This document shows positions 46,218 through 57,872 of a DNA stretch of 64,000 nucleotides, piece by piece (the first letter of the stretch is position 1; each line of letters starts with the position of its first letter). The DNA comes from Alnus glutinosa. Taxonomy: Eukaryota; Streptophyta; Magnoliopsida; Fagales; Betulaceae. The notes beneath the pieces are model-generated. The model was given only the letters and a program-made list of their open reading frames with translations. It was not told the origin of the DNA and did no database searches. A program made the position numbers and the translations under genes. The stretch covers positions 37,942,620 to 38,006,619 of the forward strand of contig NC_084887.1 in assembly GCF_958979055.1 (NCBI RefSeq), read 5' to 3'.

Positions 46218-46690
46218 TAATCTTAAAATCATCATTTCAATTTAACTTACTATATAATTGATCCCACCAATGTCATTTTCAATGTTTTTAGGAAAAGAAG
46301 TGTTGTATTTTCTTTTTGTTTGTAAGTTTTCAAAATTAATGTATTTATATATGCATGTGTTTATATGTTGGGAAGTTTTCATTTATGAAGGAGTTAATAA
46401 GCCTTAAAAAAGGACAGGATTATATGGGAAAAAGTGGAGAAAAAAAATGAAGTCATTCATAAATGAGAATAACTTCTATAGGGACTTGGTATAAATTAGG
46501 TCATTTGTATTGTAAAAGATAAAAATAAAATAAAAATATTGACAAACAACTTAAACACAAAATACTTTTAAAAAATACAAAAATAGTTTTTAATTTTATG
46601 TCACATTAAAATACTTTTTAAAACGAAAAATAAAAAATACCCCAAAACATATTAACAAAACATATCGATCCAATTACAAAGCTGCCCTAA
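46218..46690. other. 3' flank of the pseudogene
   Basis: 46255-46290 keeps the DUF247 3' UTR block (tgatcccaccaatgtcattttc). The rest is AT-rich. Confidence 0.45.
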
Positions 46691-46691
46691 G

Positions 46692-46848
46692 TGGCGCGCA
46701 TTGCATGTGCACGTGAAGAAGTAGTGTTACAAACATTATTAAAAGTGTTATATAATTTGTCCCTCCAATGTCTTTTCATAATTGACATTGAAAAAACTTT
46801 TAATAATGTTGTAACACTACTTCTTCACAAGCACATGCAACGCGCGCC
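46692..46848. repeat. Long hairpin with DUF247 3'-UTR-like loop
   Basis: Arms of about 53 bp (46692-46745 and 46796-46848) are inverted copies with few mismatches, from GGCGCGC through 'gaagaagtagtgttac' to 'attattaaaagt'. The 50-nt loop contains 'attgacattg' and, at 46771-46790, the exact reverse complement of 25885-25904 in the 3' flank of the intact gene. Confidence 0.75.
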
Positions 46849-47129
46849 ATTTAATTTCTTTTTTTTAACAGGGTTAATAGACACTGCTAAATCAATCCGG
46901 CCAATAAAATGAGGTATAATATTTAACATTACTCTAAGGTAAATACATCCTAGTAGCACTAGAATAAATAATCATTGGTTAGGTCTAACTTGATTAGAAT
47001 CCTTAACGGATTTTTTGGAATTGTTTATTCCTTACAATTGTGTTAAGTAATTATGAGAGGCTTCCAATGAGGTTCACCCATTCAGGATCTCTCACAATTA
47101 TAAGAAATTCTTTATAATCTGACCATGAG
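46849..47129. other. Intergenic
   Basis: No gene. A short inverted pair around 47030-47120 (cttacaattgtgttaag / ctcacaattataag) recalls 42815-42895. Confidence 0.35.
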
Positions 47130-47760
47130 ATTGTAAGAGATCCTAATCCTAGTTCAATTGCCTTTGGCCCTTTTAGATTTGCCAATTTATTGGTTTTTCA
47201 TTCTAAATCCACAGAGAAAAGAATAATAATTTTATTTTATTATTTTTTTTTTCAGGCTGCGACTTTTGTTTTGAAAAACTAGGAAGCCAGCAGCATATAT
47301 TTCTCTTTCTGGGCCCCTTTGGCATTTCTTTCTTCCCATCCTATATCATTTTCTATCCGAAAAATCCAACTCATTTATCCACTTTATTAAACAACTTTTT
47401 TCCCTTTTCACTCCAAAAAATTCAACTCTTTTCATCTTTGTATCCATCAATCAATTTATGGGAATTTGCCTTTTTTGCTTTCGGTGCTTTAAGCATTATA
47501 TAAACAGTTGCATTTGTTACCCGAGTGAAGGATGTGAAAGGGATAAGAATAAGATGAGTGAACTTCTAATTGATAAACTTGTTAGGTCAGTAAAAGACTG
47601 AGAGGTATATATATATATATTTTTTTAATGAAATAAGAATTGCTCATTTTGGTGTCTAAAACTCGATTATAATTTCATTTCAATTTCCTTTTTAGGCATT
47701 TGAACTTTTCTTGCAGGATGTTAAAGGCGGGCTAGAACAGAAATTTTGAGAGGGGTGGAG
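47130..47760 (+). promoter_or_regulatory. Promoter and 5'-UTR of the split DUF247 copy
   Basis: TATA box TATATAAA at 47497-47504, then 'cagttgcatttgttacccgagtgaagg' as in the 43-kb copy. The intron runs from GTAAAA at 47590 to TTGCAG ending at 47716. The second exon starts GATGTTAAAGGCGGGC and is cut off near 47755 by retrotransposon sequence. The missing continuation is at 62405 onward. Confidence 0.65.
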
Positions 47761-48666
47761 CCTGGGAATAGTTTTGAAATGCAGCTTAGTAGAAGACTAA
47801 AATAAATTCCTCAATAAAATTCTTAGTCTATAGAATTCTCCAATGTTTAAATAGGTAGCTATCTCCTCAAATTAATTAAGTTGATCTCTAATAGCTCAAA
47901 AATTGGTTCTAATTGTAACTTGTACTGCATCATAAGCACAATCATAAGCACAATTATAATTGACCCCTAACAAATCATGACATCATCAATTGAGGTGTAA
48001 AACTTAACTCAAATCTTACAAATGACCCTTACTTGAAAAGATCTTGTGTGGACTTACTAAATATCTCCAAATATTCAAAATCTTAGCCTCATATGGTTTT
48101 ATGATTTATTAATTGTTAAATGCCCTATCTCCCGTGATATAGTCTATATATTTGAGGTTTAAGGAATTAATGACTACATTCTACTTGAGGATAGGAATGG
48201 TTAAACCCAGATTAATGTTTAAAGGATTTCCTAATAGAAGGAGATTCCGACCCCGATTGATGACTAAGGACTTACTTGAATTGAGGCGTTGGACTCTGAA
48301 TGAGTTTCTTCCCTAGAATTGGGAGCTGGAATTTCGATAACATAAGATGAAATTTTAACAATATAAGGTGGAATTCTAGTATATTACTTGAGCTATTGGG
48401 AGATACAATGATCTGATCAGGTACTGATGACACAGACGAACAAGGATAGACGAGGTCCATGATAAGAGCAGACATTTACGTTGAAGCAGAGAAATGGAAA
48501 CGATGTGGATGGTGAAAATTAGATGTTAACCACATAGGTTAAAGATTGAATGCCTAGTACAAACTAACTTTGAGGACTATTAGGGTAGCTTCAAATTCAA
48601 ATAAGCATATGAGATCATAAGCGACGTTGCAAATTTCGAGGACGAAATTTTATAAGGAGGGGAGGA
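47761..48666 (+). mobile_element. Internal 3' part of the + strand gypsy element
   Basis: It ends with 'tcgaggacgaaattttataaggaggggagga', the stereotyped 3' end of plant Tekay/Del-type Ty3/gypsy elements, including the purine tract before the LTR at 48667. No pol frame is legible upstream. Confidence 0.55.
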
Positions 48667-48866
48667 TGTAAAAACCAAGAATTTAAATAGGAAATTTAGC
48701 CATTTATAAATGGTGTTTATTAAATTAGATGGGACTAATACTAAGTCTTAAGCCAATATGTTTATGCAATTGAGTAAAATAAGATTGAGTAATAATTATT
48801 AGAGAAATGAATAAGATAAGATGGGGGCAAAATTGCAATTTAAAAAAGATGAGGGCTAGAATTGGA

Positions 48867-48913
48867 ATAAGACCAAAGTTTGGTCTTATCCATAGCCACG
48901 TGTGTGGCTGTGG
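48867..48913 (+). repeat. Two adjacent hairpins in the + LTR
   Basis: ATAAGACCAAA (48867) pairs with TTTGGTCTTAT (48879-48889) around one G. CCATAGCCAC (48890-48899) pairs with GTGGCTGTGG (48904-48913) around GTGT, with one wobble. They lie 200-246 bp into the LTR. Confidence 0.8.
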
Positions 48914-51782
48914 ATTGTAGTGGAAAATGTCACTCTCCCCCTCAAGCCCCACGCATCAGCCACACCCCCCCCCCCCCCCCCCCCCCTTCCTCTTTTCTTT
49001 TCTTCTTTTCTCTTCTTATTTGTCTTTCTTCGTCTTCTTTCTTCCTTTTCTCACACGAGCACAGTAAGATAGAGAGAGTCGGAGAGACTGAGGGAGGAGA
49101 GAAATAGAGAGATGAGACCGAGAGAGAACCGAGAGATGTGAGAGCCGAGAGATGCTGAGAGAGAGATGAGATCGGGAGAGTTGAGGGAGATGGAGTCCGA
49201 TCCTCCGATGGGTGGCGCCGACGAGACCAGAGGACGCCGGCGACGCGATCTCCGGTGAGCCCTTGAACCAGAGATGACCCGGGAGAGAGAGAACCCGAAA
49301 CCTGTGCAACCCATGGCCAAGTGACCCGAGACCCGTGAGGACCCGATCCTCCATGATCGGTGGCCGGGACTGAAATCCGGCGATGGAGGAGCTTCGGCGG
49401 AACCCAGGGGCTTGAACCCGCGACCCATGAGCCCAGAAAATTTGAGAACCCGTGACCGTGACCCGTGCGACCCGCAACCCGCCAGACCCGAGAAGAAGAC
49501 CCGGTTCTTCAAAGTGATTTTCGGCGACTTTTCCGACGGAATCAACGGCTTTTTCCGGTGGATTTGTTGAGGAAAATCCCCAAGGTATAAATTCTATAAT
49601 TTTTGTGGATTGGTTTGATTATTATGGAATTAGGGTTTGATAATTTTGGGGCTTTTCAATTGATTGTGTTTCGGCTATGCATAGTTTAAGAATTTATTAA
49701 TTTGAACCGATTGTATGGGTTTTGTGTGGGTTGTTTACTGATTTGGGAGCTTCGGGTGTTCACTGTTTTGGATGGCTGGCCGTGTGTGTGTACTGTGATG
49801 GGGTTCACTGTGGTTGGCTGATTTGGGCTGATTATTGAAGTTGTTGAGGATTTTGTGGTGATATTCCCCTGTTTAGATGTGTACCTCAATGTTCTTAGAG
49901 TTGTGTTATTCCCTTGTTGTTAGGTCAACCGGATGGGTATTTTGATGTTGCCTTGTTTGTCTTCCCTGTTTTAGGTATTGGCAGTGTTCTTGTTCACCTA
50001 TGTACTATGGTTTGGAATAATGATTGTGCTTTGATGATTTTGAGTTAAGTTCCTTGATCAAGTTTGTGTTCAATTGTTTAGGGCTTTATGGTTTTGGCCA
50101 AATTAGATTTGGTCAATGTTCTTGGCAAAGGGATTGGATTAGGTTTGTGTCCATTGCTGATGGGTATTCGGATTTGGGGATTCCATTGATTGTGTGTTGA
50201 TTTTAGGTTATTAATGATTTTGATGTTGAAATTGTCTTTGGAATTGGCCATGTTCATGTTTTAAGTGTTAGTGGTGGTGTATTTACTGTGGATGGCCGTA
50301 TGAGTTGAAATAAGAGATGTGGTGGAGTAGTCTCAGAGAAGATAGTTTTGGTTATGTGACGGAGTTTTGGATTGCCCTAGAAGGAGTTGAGTTAGTTATT
50401 ATTTTGTATGTAGTTAAACGAACAAGATAATTACTAAGGTAAATAAATGAGTAAAGATTACATAGAGTAAATGAGTAAATAAAATACGTTAGCATAATGA
50501 AGAGTGAATCCAAGAATAGGTAAAGTGATATTATATATATGGATTATGAGATTGAAATATAAATTAATAAGAGTTATTAAATTAGTGTGTTATATAAGAT
50601 TTAGGTTCTATAATCTAAATTATCTAGATGGGTAGTAGCTAATCTACTTATACAAGCACACGTGATATTTAGGTTTCATGGATTAGGCTTAAGCGTTATA
50701 TATGTATATGTATATATGTATACAAATACATGTATATGGCTTAAGTATAAATATTGTGAACTTAATAAATAAGCAACAAGCTATAAAAATGATTAGGAAT
50801 AATAATGTGACGCAAGCCTATAACGAACGACTAATCTAATAATAGCTTAAGGTGTTTAGCTAGCTTTAGAAGCGAGTGACGTGACGTGTGTGACGACCTG
50901 TTTTTTTTTTTTTTTTTTTCTTGAAAACATACAAACGAATCTTCACAGTGGCACGACTACATGTCGCTCAGTCAACATATAACACATGCCCCATAACATG
51001 CACCAGATAATCAGAGTTACATCTAACAGCGAAAGACATCTAATACATAACAGTTAATTACAACAAGAGCCATTTACAAGTCTATCTATTTAAGACTTAT
51101 AAAACATATTACACACTAAAATATAGGCTCAACAAATACATGTGCCACGTAGGATATGAGCCATAAATAAAATACCCAAAATGCGGACTAGCCATGCGTC
51201 CGTGACTTATGACTGTCGCGATATGCTCCAATCACAGCAACTCATAAGCTAGGTGGACGTGTCAATATCTATATCCGCAAAACCTGCAACCAAAGTATAA
51301 ACATCTGCACGGTTGCGGGGGTTGCCGCATCCGTACAGGTGGAATTATGAGCCCACCGCCTTAGCATAAATAAATACACTAAGACCTCAGAGGTACACTA
51401 TTCACTGAGTTTTCGCAAAGAACTAACTTTTCCTTTTTTAGTCATGCGTACACTATAACAGCCACCAATTTTATAAACTTTTATTTGAAAACCCCCATAG
51501 CTGATATAGCAAACACTGACTAATAGAAAACATTTAAAGCATACTACGCAGCTGAGCATATACGTAGAAGTTTCATTGTTGGAAACAACTACATATATTC
51601 TCACCTACTTTAATACTCTTATGTTTAATGGCTAAATGCTTTTAAATCACTTATGCAGATTATCATGAAAACAACTATAAGAGACCTGTAAAAGCATACA
51701 CTATATATCAAATCATGAAAACATCACACTTACAAAAACAATGCTATGCATGCCCAATTGCAAACCCGATCCACAACCTATG

Positions 51783-52152
51783 CCAAAGGGGATACATGCC
51801 TATTAGTCTTTAATCCTTTGCCATAGGGGATGCTAGCCCATTAGTCTTTAATCCTATGCCATAGGGGATGCTAGCCCATTGGTCTTTAATCCTTTGCCAT
51901 AGGGGATGCTAGCCCATTGGTCTTTAATCCTATGCCATAGGGGATGCAAGCCCATTGGTCTTTATTCTTATGCCATAGGGGATGCTAGACCATTGGTCTT
52001 TAACCATATGCCATAGGGGATGCAAGCACATTGGTCTTTAATTCTATGCCGTAGAGGATGCAAGCCCATTGGTCTTCGTAGGGGATGCAAGCCCATTGGT
52101 CTTTAATCCTATGCCGTAGGGGATGCTAGCCCATTGGTCTTTAATCCTATGC
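51783..52152 (+). repeat. Minisatellite, 38-bp unit, about 9.5 copies
   Basis: The unit is close to 'ccataggggatgctagccca' plus 'ttggtctttaatcctatg'. One copy near 52075 is shortened. It lies inside the LTR. It is not a CRISPR array, because the repeats are contiguous with no unique spacers. Confidence 0.92.
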
Positions 52153-53378
52153 TCAAAACCATATAACTTTGCTTTTCAAGAACTATGCCTTTTAATACAT
52201 GCTTTCTTTTTAAATCCATAAACAATTTAACATATCATTTCTTAGACAATTTGCATAACTTAAATATTCAACTTATACTCACTCTAAAATCACATATCAT
52301 ATTTGTACTTCAAAACATCATCATAATCTCAATATACTCAAAAGTACTCAAATCATCCAAAACATATCATAATCAACATACAGTTGGTTCAGGTTTGTAA
52401 AACAATATACATTTTGCAATTCATCATATATGAAAATAAAACTTCTCAGTGAGTAGAATACTCACCTTGGATGTGCGGATATTAAGTACTAGGTCTCCTA
52501 GACACCACCATGCAATGCATTACTGTAAAAACAATACATTGCACATTATTGACAACTTCTGATATTAGACTCACATTTGGCTCTTAAATTGCTTAAGAGC
52601 TAAACTATGGAAAACCCATAATATTTTAAGGGTTCTAAACGTCTACCCATAAATCCTAGACACTAACTAAAACTCAAACAATACTAACCCAAAGTATTTA
52701 CTAAGGGTTAGATATTAAAATCACCATTTAATTATTTACTCATAATATTAAGGGTTAAACACCTTTTTAGTCCCTGAGTTTTGACAACTTTATTTTTTAG
52801 TCCCTGAGTTTCAATTCGCATCACAGATGATACATCAATTTTGGGAAATGACCAAATTAGTACCTCGGTTAACTTCTCCGTCCAAAAACTAACGGTCTGC
52901 CACGTGTCAACCTCAAAAGTTGACACGTGGCACTATATAAAAAAATTAAAAATTAAAAATAAAAAATCTTTAAAAATCAATTAAAAATTGAAAAAACTAA
53001 AAAAAAAAAAAGGGGTGGCTCTCAGCCACCCCCTTGGCCACCATGGGTGTGGCTGCCCACCCCCATTTTGGCCAGGGAGGTGGCCGGCCGGTCTGGGGTG
53101 GCCGAACCACCCATGGGGGTGGTTCGGCCACCCCCTGGACAGAAAGAAGAAAAAAAAAAAAAATTCGGGTTTTCCGTTTTGCCCTTGGGGGTGGCCGAAC
53201 CACCCCCGTGCCCCTTGGGGGTGGTTCGGCCACCCCAAGGGCAAAACGGAAAAATTCTTTTTAGGGTTTATTTGGGGTGGTTCGGCCACCCCCAAGGGCA
53301 AAACGGAAAACCCGAATTTTTTTTTTTTTTTTTTTTTTTTTTCTTTTTCTGTCCAGGGGGTGGCCGAACCACCCCATG

Positions 53379-54374
53379 TAGGACTGAGCAGATCCCCGCA
53401 AAACCCGCCCCGCCCCGCAGAAACCGCCCCAACCCTCCCCGCAGAGCCCAAAACCCGCACCCATGGGGCGGGTTTTGGGGCTGTTTTTGGCCCCCCCCGC
53501 GCGGTGCGGGGCGGGTTGCGGGGGGGACCCTTGAATTTTCTCGGGTCTCCGCCCCGCCCCGCATATTTAAAAAAAAAAAAAAGAGAGGAAGAAAGCGGCA
53601 CTCGACAGAAACAAAAACAAACCCTAAGTCCCTAACTTCTAACCTCTCTTCTCTAACTCCCTGACCTTCCTTGCGCCGCAGCCCCTTACTGCCCCCTTGC
53701 ACACGGACTCGATCAGCTTGGACAAGAGCTTGGCCTCGTCGCCGCCGGAGGGGTCGGCCTCGCCGCGGAGGTATCCGTAGGCAATCAGCTTCTGGATGCA
53801 ATCGACGGCGGGATCGGCGATCTTTAGAACGCCGGAGTTGGCGGCGTTGATGAGCGGGCTGATTATGGACTCGGAATCGGCGAGGGAGTACTCGGTGGTG
53901 CCGCCGTCGTGGAGTGGACCTGGGCCTGAGGAATTGGGCTCGGCCTCGGCCTCGGGCTTGGAAGGACTTGCACTCGTGGGCGAGCCTGGATTGCTTGCGC
54001 CAAGAAGCGTTCTTGATGATCTTCTCGAGCGCAGGGGAGACCACCTGGCTTAGCCGGGAATCGGCTTCCGAAGAAGCCATTCCTGTGTTCGGAGATTGGA
54101 GGGGCGGCTCAATGAATCAGATCTAGAGTGAACAGGAACCGGGGACGGTTTTGCCTTGTGGAAGCTCGGTAAAGGAGGATGTTGCTAGCTCGCCGAGCAA
54201 CGGTGGGTCAAAACCCGCGGGGATCCCCGCCCCACAACCCCACCCCATCTACACCCGCCCCATGCGGGTGGAGGGGGTTTTCTGCGGGGTGCGGGTTCAC
54301 TTTGGGGAACCCGCACCTCTGCGGGGCGGGTTCAAAAAATCCTCATCCCCGCCCCCCCCCCATGCTCAGCCCTA
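53379..54374. mobile_element. hAT element carrying a host exon, TSD ACCCCATG
   Basis: The termini TAGGACTGAGCA and TGCTCAGCCCTA are flanked by a perfect 8-bp duplication accccatg (53371-53378, 54375-54382). Inside the ends are GC-rich zones full of GCGGGGCGGGT motifs (53389-53570, 54205-54360). The centre is a captured gene fragment. The element is inserted in the right arm of the foldback. Confidence 0.92.
53697..54080 (-). pseudogene. Captured first-exon fragment of a BIG-type ARF-GEF (SEC7) gene
   Basis: The minus strand opens MASSEADSRLSQVVSPALEK, then KNASWRKQSRLAHECKS (to 53964), the N-terminus of plant BIG proteins (brefeldin A-inhibited guanine-nucleotide exchange factors). After a frame change caused by an internal deletion, another frame reads PLHDGGTTEYSLADSES, SPLINAANSGVLKIADPAVD, CIQKLIAYGYLRGEADPSGG and LLSKLIESVCK, ending near 53697. 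These belong to the DCB region at the N-terminus. The SEC7 catalytic domain is absent, so it is non-functional. The upstream 40-50 bp may be captured 5' UTR. Codon use is GC-rich, unlike the DUF247 genes. Confidence 0.85.
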
Positions 54375-55389
54375 ACCCCATGGGTGGTTCGGCCACCCCA
54401 GACCGGCCGGCCACCTCCCTGGCCACCCCCATGGTGGCCAAGGGGGTGGCTGAGAGCCACCCTTTTTTTTTTAGTTTTTTCAATTTTTTTTTTCAATTTT
54501 TTAATTGATTTTTAAAGATTTTTTATTTTTAATTTTTAATTTTTAATTTTTTTATATAGTGCCACGTGTCAACTTCTGAGGTTGACACGTGGCGGACCGT
54601 TAGTTTTTGGACGGAGAAGTTAACCGAGGTACTAATTTGGTCATTTCCCAAAATTGATGTATCATCTGTGATGCGAATTGAAACTCAGGGACTAAAAAAT
54701 AAAGTTGTCAAAACTCAGGGACTAAAAAGGTGTTTAACCCTAATATTAATTACTAACCCGTAATTAATTTCACTAACCCATACATTATTTTCACTAACAC
54801 TTTTATAATAATATTAGCTCTGAAATTATATTCAATAATCTCTAAATTATTTCTCACTAACATTTTCTCAATATCATTTACTCTAATATTATGTTCATAA
54901 ATCTTTTTACATCAATTACTAACCTATTAACATAATTTAGCTATCTAAATTTTAATCACTTAAAACTCTCAAATTAGTTTAAACCATTAAATTAGGGTTT
55001 CTAAAATTAACCCATAATTTATAAAACACTAACTTAATCACAACAAATATTAATCTCACTAACATAAACACTAATATATTTAAAATAACATTAACCCATA
55101 AATTAGGGATTAAAGGAACTTACCCAAAAATTTACCCAAATAATACTTGGTGTTTGGAGAATCTTTACAAGCTCCAAATAACACAAAGCCTAAAGAAAAC
55201 ACTATATCATACTCATATTTGCTAGATTTAATCAAAAATCTCAAAATATAAATTTAACTATTTACCTCAAAACGATTGGTAGAAACGTAGATCGGACTTC
55301 GTAGATCACGTTACTGAGGTCGAATTTGAGTTTGAACGGTTAGATTTTCGTAGATAAAAAAATGAGAAAAATTATCTTTTGGAACAGAA

Positions 55390-55536
55390 AGAGGCAGAGG
55401 CTACTGCCTCTCCAGAAAATAATGGAAAGGCCAAATGACCCTTTCCCACGAAACAAGACGCCTTGTTTCTTTTCTTTTTTATTGAAGGGCCACTTGGCCC
55501 TTCATTTTTAATGTGGGGCGCAGGTGTGCGCCCCAC
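55390..55536 (-). repeat. Series of five hairpins in the minus gypsy LTR
   Basis: The stems are: AGAGGCAG/CTGCCTCT (55390-55411), GGAAAGG/CCTTTCC (55424-55446), GAAACAAG/CTTGTTTC (55450-55469), TGAAGGGCCA/TGGCCCTTCA (55483-55504) and GTGGGGCGCA/TGCGCCCCAC (55513-55536). All are exact, with loops of 2-9 nt. They lie 243-390 bp into the LTR. Confidence 0.85.
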
Positions 55537-57239
55537 ACCACTTAATTTTTTTTTTTTTAATTTTCTTTTTCTTTTACTTTTTGACTTTTCTTTTCTTTTG
55601 TTTTTAAATTCTTTAATTCATTAATTCTTTTCTTTATTTTATTTTATTCATTAATTTTGTTTTCTTTAAGCTTTAAAAATATTCTTTTACATTTTTAATA
55701 ACACTAAATTAAACTAACTTAACTAATTACTTACTTAAATTTTATACTCTAATTATTAAATAATGTCTCGGATATTACATCTCTCCCTCCTTATAAAAAT
55801 TTCATCCTCAAAATTTGGACATCAACTCGCTTTACAGGGCATGCATTCTATATTAGAATTACTCATGCACCTATGAGTTTTACTTGGGGTACTTAAGCGA
55901 AAATTGTATGCCATAACAATCATACCTGCATTTATTCGGTAAAATGAGGGATCACTCCCACATTTAACGATCGAACACTCATGTGACTTCATCAACATCG
56001 TGATTTCACCATAGAGTTCTCACTAATGAAATGAATTTAGTGTTTTCTATAAACCATCACTCATTTTGCACCTCTTCATAAGTCAATTTCCATTTAATAT
56101 GAAAAAGCTCATCACAAGTGGAGAGTCGCAGACACGTTTGCAACGGAGAAATACGGGGAAATGTCATCAATGCCCACTAAAACTAGGAGACATCAAGACC
56201 GATTATGTGATGGACATAAGTTTTGCACTAGGGACAACTCAATATATCCAGATTGGACACATCCATATTGCTCAAAGCGTTACATGTTTCGCATTGGCAA
56301 CACCTTGCATTTCACAAAATCACCCATTTGAAACACAAATTTGTGGCGATGTTTATCCACATAGCTTACCATCACTATTTAGTGAATATCCACTTTGAAT
56401 GAGTGCAATCTTCCCTAGAATCATGCACCGCTTCAAAGCTTGCTGATCGTTTCACTCCAGCTTCATACCAAATCAAGTGGCGTTCATCTTCGCGTCTATA
56501 CGATGTTACGTGCAATACAACGTTAGTAGTTGTAAACTACCATAACTAGTAGTCACAACCAATAGCGGGTATCATAACCAACTCTATGGATTCCCACACG
56601 CATAACTTAGGCGTATTCTCAAGTGTCTAAATAAATCTCTCGGATTTGTAGTCTGCTTATGGAGGGTACGTTGAGCTAGCATTCCAAATACACTTTGAGT
56701 CAATCTCGCCATCACGAGATTTCCTACACAGTGCTTTAGCCGTGATGTTTTCGTCTCTTAGCACAAAAGTGCATCAAGACTTGGGTGTTAAGTGTGAATT
56801 CCGTACACTTCACTATAGAGGCATTGCCCACAAAATGGTAGAGCATAGATAATAGCTACTATCTGCGAACCATGAGAAGGACAACGCGACTCCTGATCTA
56901 CAGTTAATAAGTAGCATAGGCTATATCCTTGTTAGTACACAAGGGTGCGTCTTCGCCTATTGTGATGTATCTGTACAAGCCACATACCCAACAATTTTCC
57001 AGGGTAGTTTAAATACAAGTGCAACTGTGTGTTCCTGTTCTAACGCATTGACTACGAATCCATTTTTTTTTTGTTCAATCTAAGAACTAAGAAAGATATT
57101 TCTTCAAACCGAAACTCACATCACATGAGCTAGGTGAAGAATTTATTTTACTAAGCACTTTCAACACTGATATCAAGTGTTTTCCATACTCGATACGACT
57201 AGTCAAATAAACTAACATATCAACAGTACACTCAGCTAC

Positions 57240-57350
57240 TCAGATGACTAGGTACCCATGAAACACTTGATTCATCAAGTCCATAAATACCAACGGTGTA
57301 TTTATCAATCCAAATGGCATCACCAAAAACTCGTAATGGTTTTACCATAT
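57240..57350 (-). pseudogene. Ty3/gypsy reverse transcriptase remnant
   Basis: The minus strand reads [20 protein letters not shown] followed by [10 protein letters not shown], the conserved reverse transcriptase block of plant Ty3/gypsy elements. Downstream the catalytic D-D motif has decayed to VDMLVYLTS, and stops are frequent on both sides. The rest of pol (about 55800-58500) is too degraded to outline by eye. Confidence 0.7.
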
Positions 57351-57834
57351 ATGGATCGTTGACTTTGCCACATTTCCTTTTTGCACCATGTGTATATGAT
57401 ATCTCGAAAGAAAGTCAATTTTCGAAAATACCGAAGCTCCCTAGAGTTGACTGAACAAGTTGTCAGTTTTCTTTATGAAACACTCATCTTAGATCGCCAC
57501 TAGGCTTAGCACACGATAACCTATGCATCCTCACATAGACTCGCGAGTAAAGTGGAAACATCTGCACTATCCGGATGTTTCCAACTTGGACTCGACATGA
57601 GCTTGGCTTAGGCATAAGCCAAACACACAAGTGTATACTCTCGGACATTCATCATTGTCAAACGTCGGAGAGAGATAGCAGAGTAACTCGCAAACGAGAC
57701 CCGCAAAGTTCGGACTATCTATACAATGGGGTAGGAATACAATTACCCATTCATGATTATCTACGTTCACTTCTACTCATTGATCGTCAATCTATTCCAA
57801 ATTAACACCAAAACCCTAACGAGTTAACATCGCA

Positions 57835-57872
57835 GTTCAACATGGTAAGCTTTATTGTTTACCATGTTGAAC
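57835..57872. repeat. 14-bp perfect hairpin in degraded pol
   Basis: GTTCAACATGGTAA (57835-57848) pairs with TTACCATGTTGAAC (57859-57872). Confidence 0.75.

Larger units (their letters stand above)
52752..54740. mobile_element. Mutator-like foldback element, TSD TAATATTAA
   Basis: The termini GGGTTAAACACC and GGTGTTTAACCC are flanked by a perfect 9-bp duplication taatattaa (52743-52751, 54741-54749), the size typical of Mutator-like elements. Ignoring the nested hAT, the arms are about 455 bp (52752-53206 and 53274-54740) and almost fully complementary, around a spacer of 67 bp. There is no transposase. Poly-A/T runs and GGTGGCCGAACCACC hairpins occur in the arms. Confidence 0.92.
50889..55779 (-). 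repeat. 3' LTR of the minus gypsy element (2.9 kb without insertion)
   Basis: On the minus strand it starts TGTAATATCCGAGAC at 55779, directly after the purine tract (55780-55795, 'aaggagggagaga'), and ends GGTCGTCACA at 50889. 52752-54740 plus one 9-bp repeat is inserted DNA. It contains the 38-bp minisatellite and the hairpin series. Confidence 0.85.

Noticed and set aside
49016..49545. Two overlapping minus frames of 153 and 164 codons
   Set aside because: Serine/arginine-rich products of GA- and CCG-rich LTR sequence, not conserved and in two frames at once.
51783..52152. CRISPR-like appearance
   Set aside because: Contiguous 38-bp minisatellite in a plant LTR, with no unique spacers.
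52981..53664. Frames of up to 215 codons across the foldback arms
   Set aside because: Both strands are open over inverted arms with poly-A/T; the peptide is a mirror of repeats. Only the BIG-derived part is a true coding relic.
56066..56398. 110-codon + frame
   Set aside because: It is antisense to degraded gypsy pol; the minus strand shows weak integrase-like text, too broken to call.
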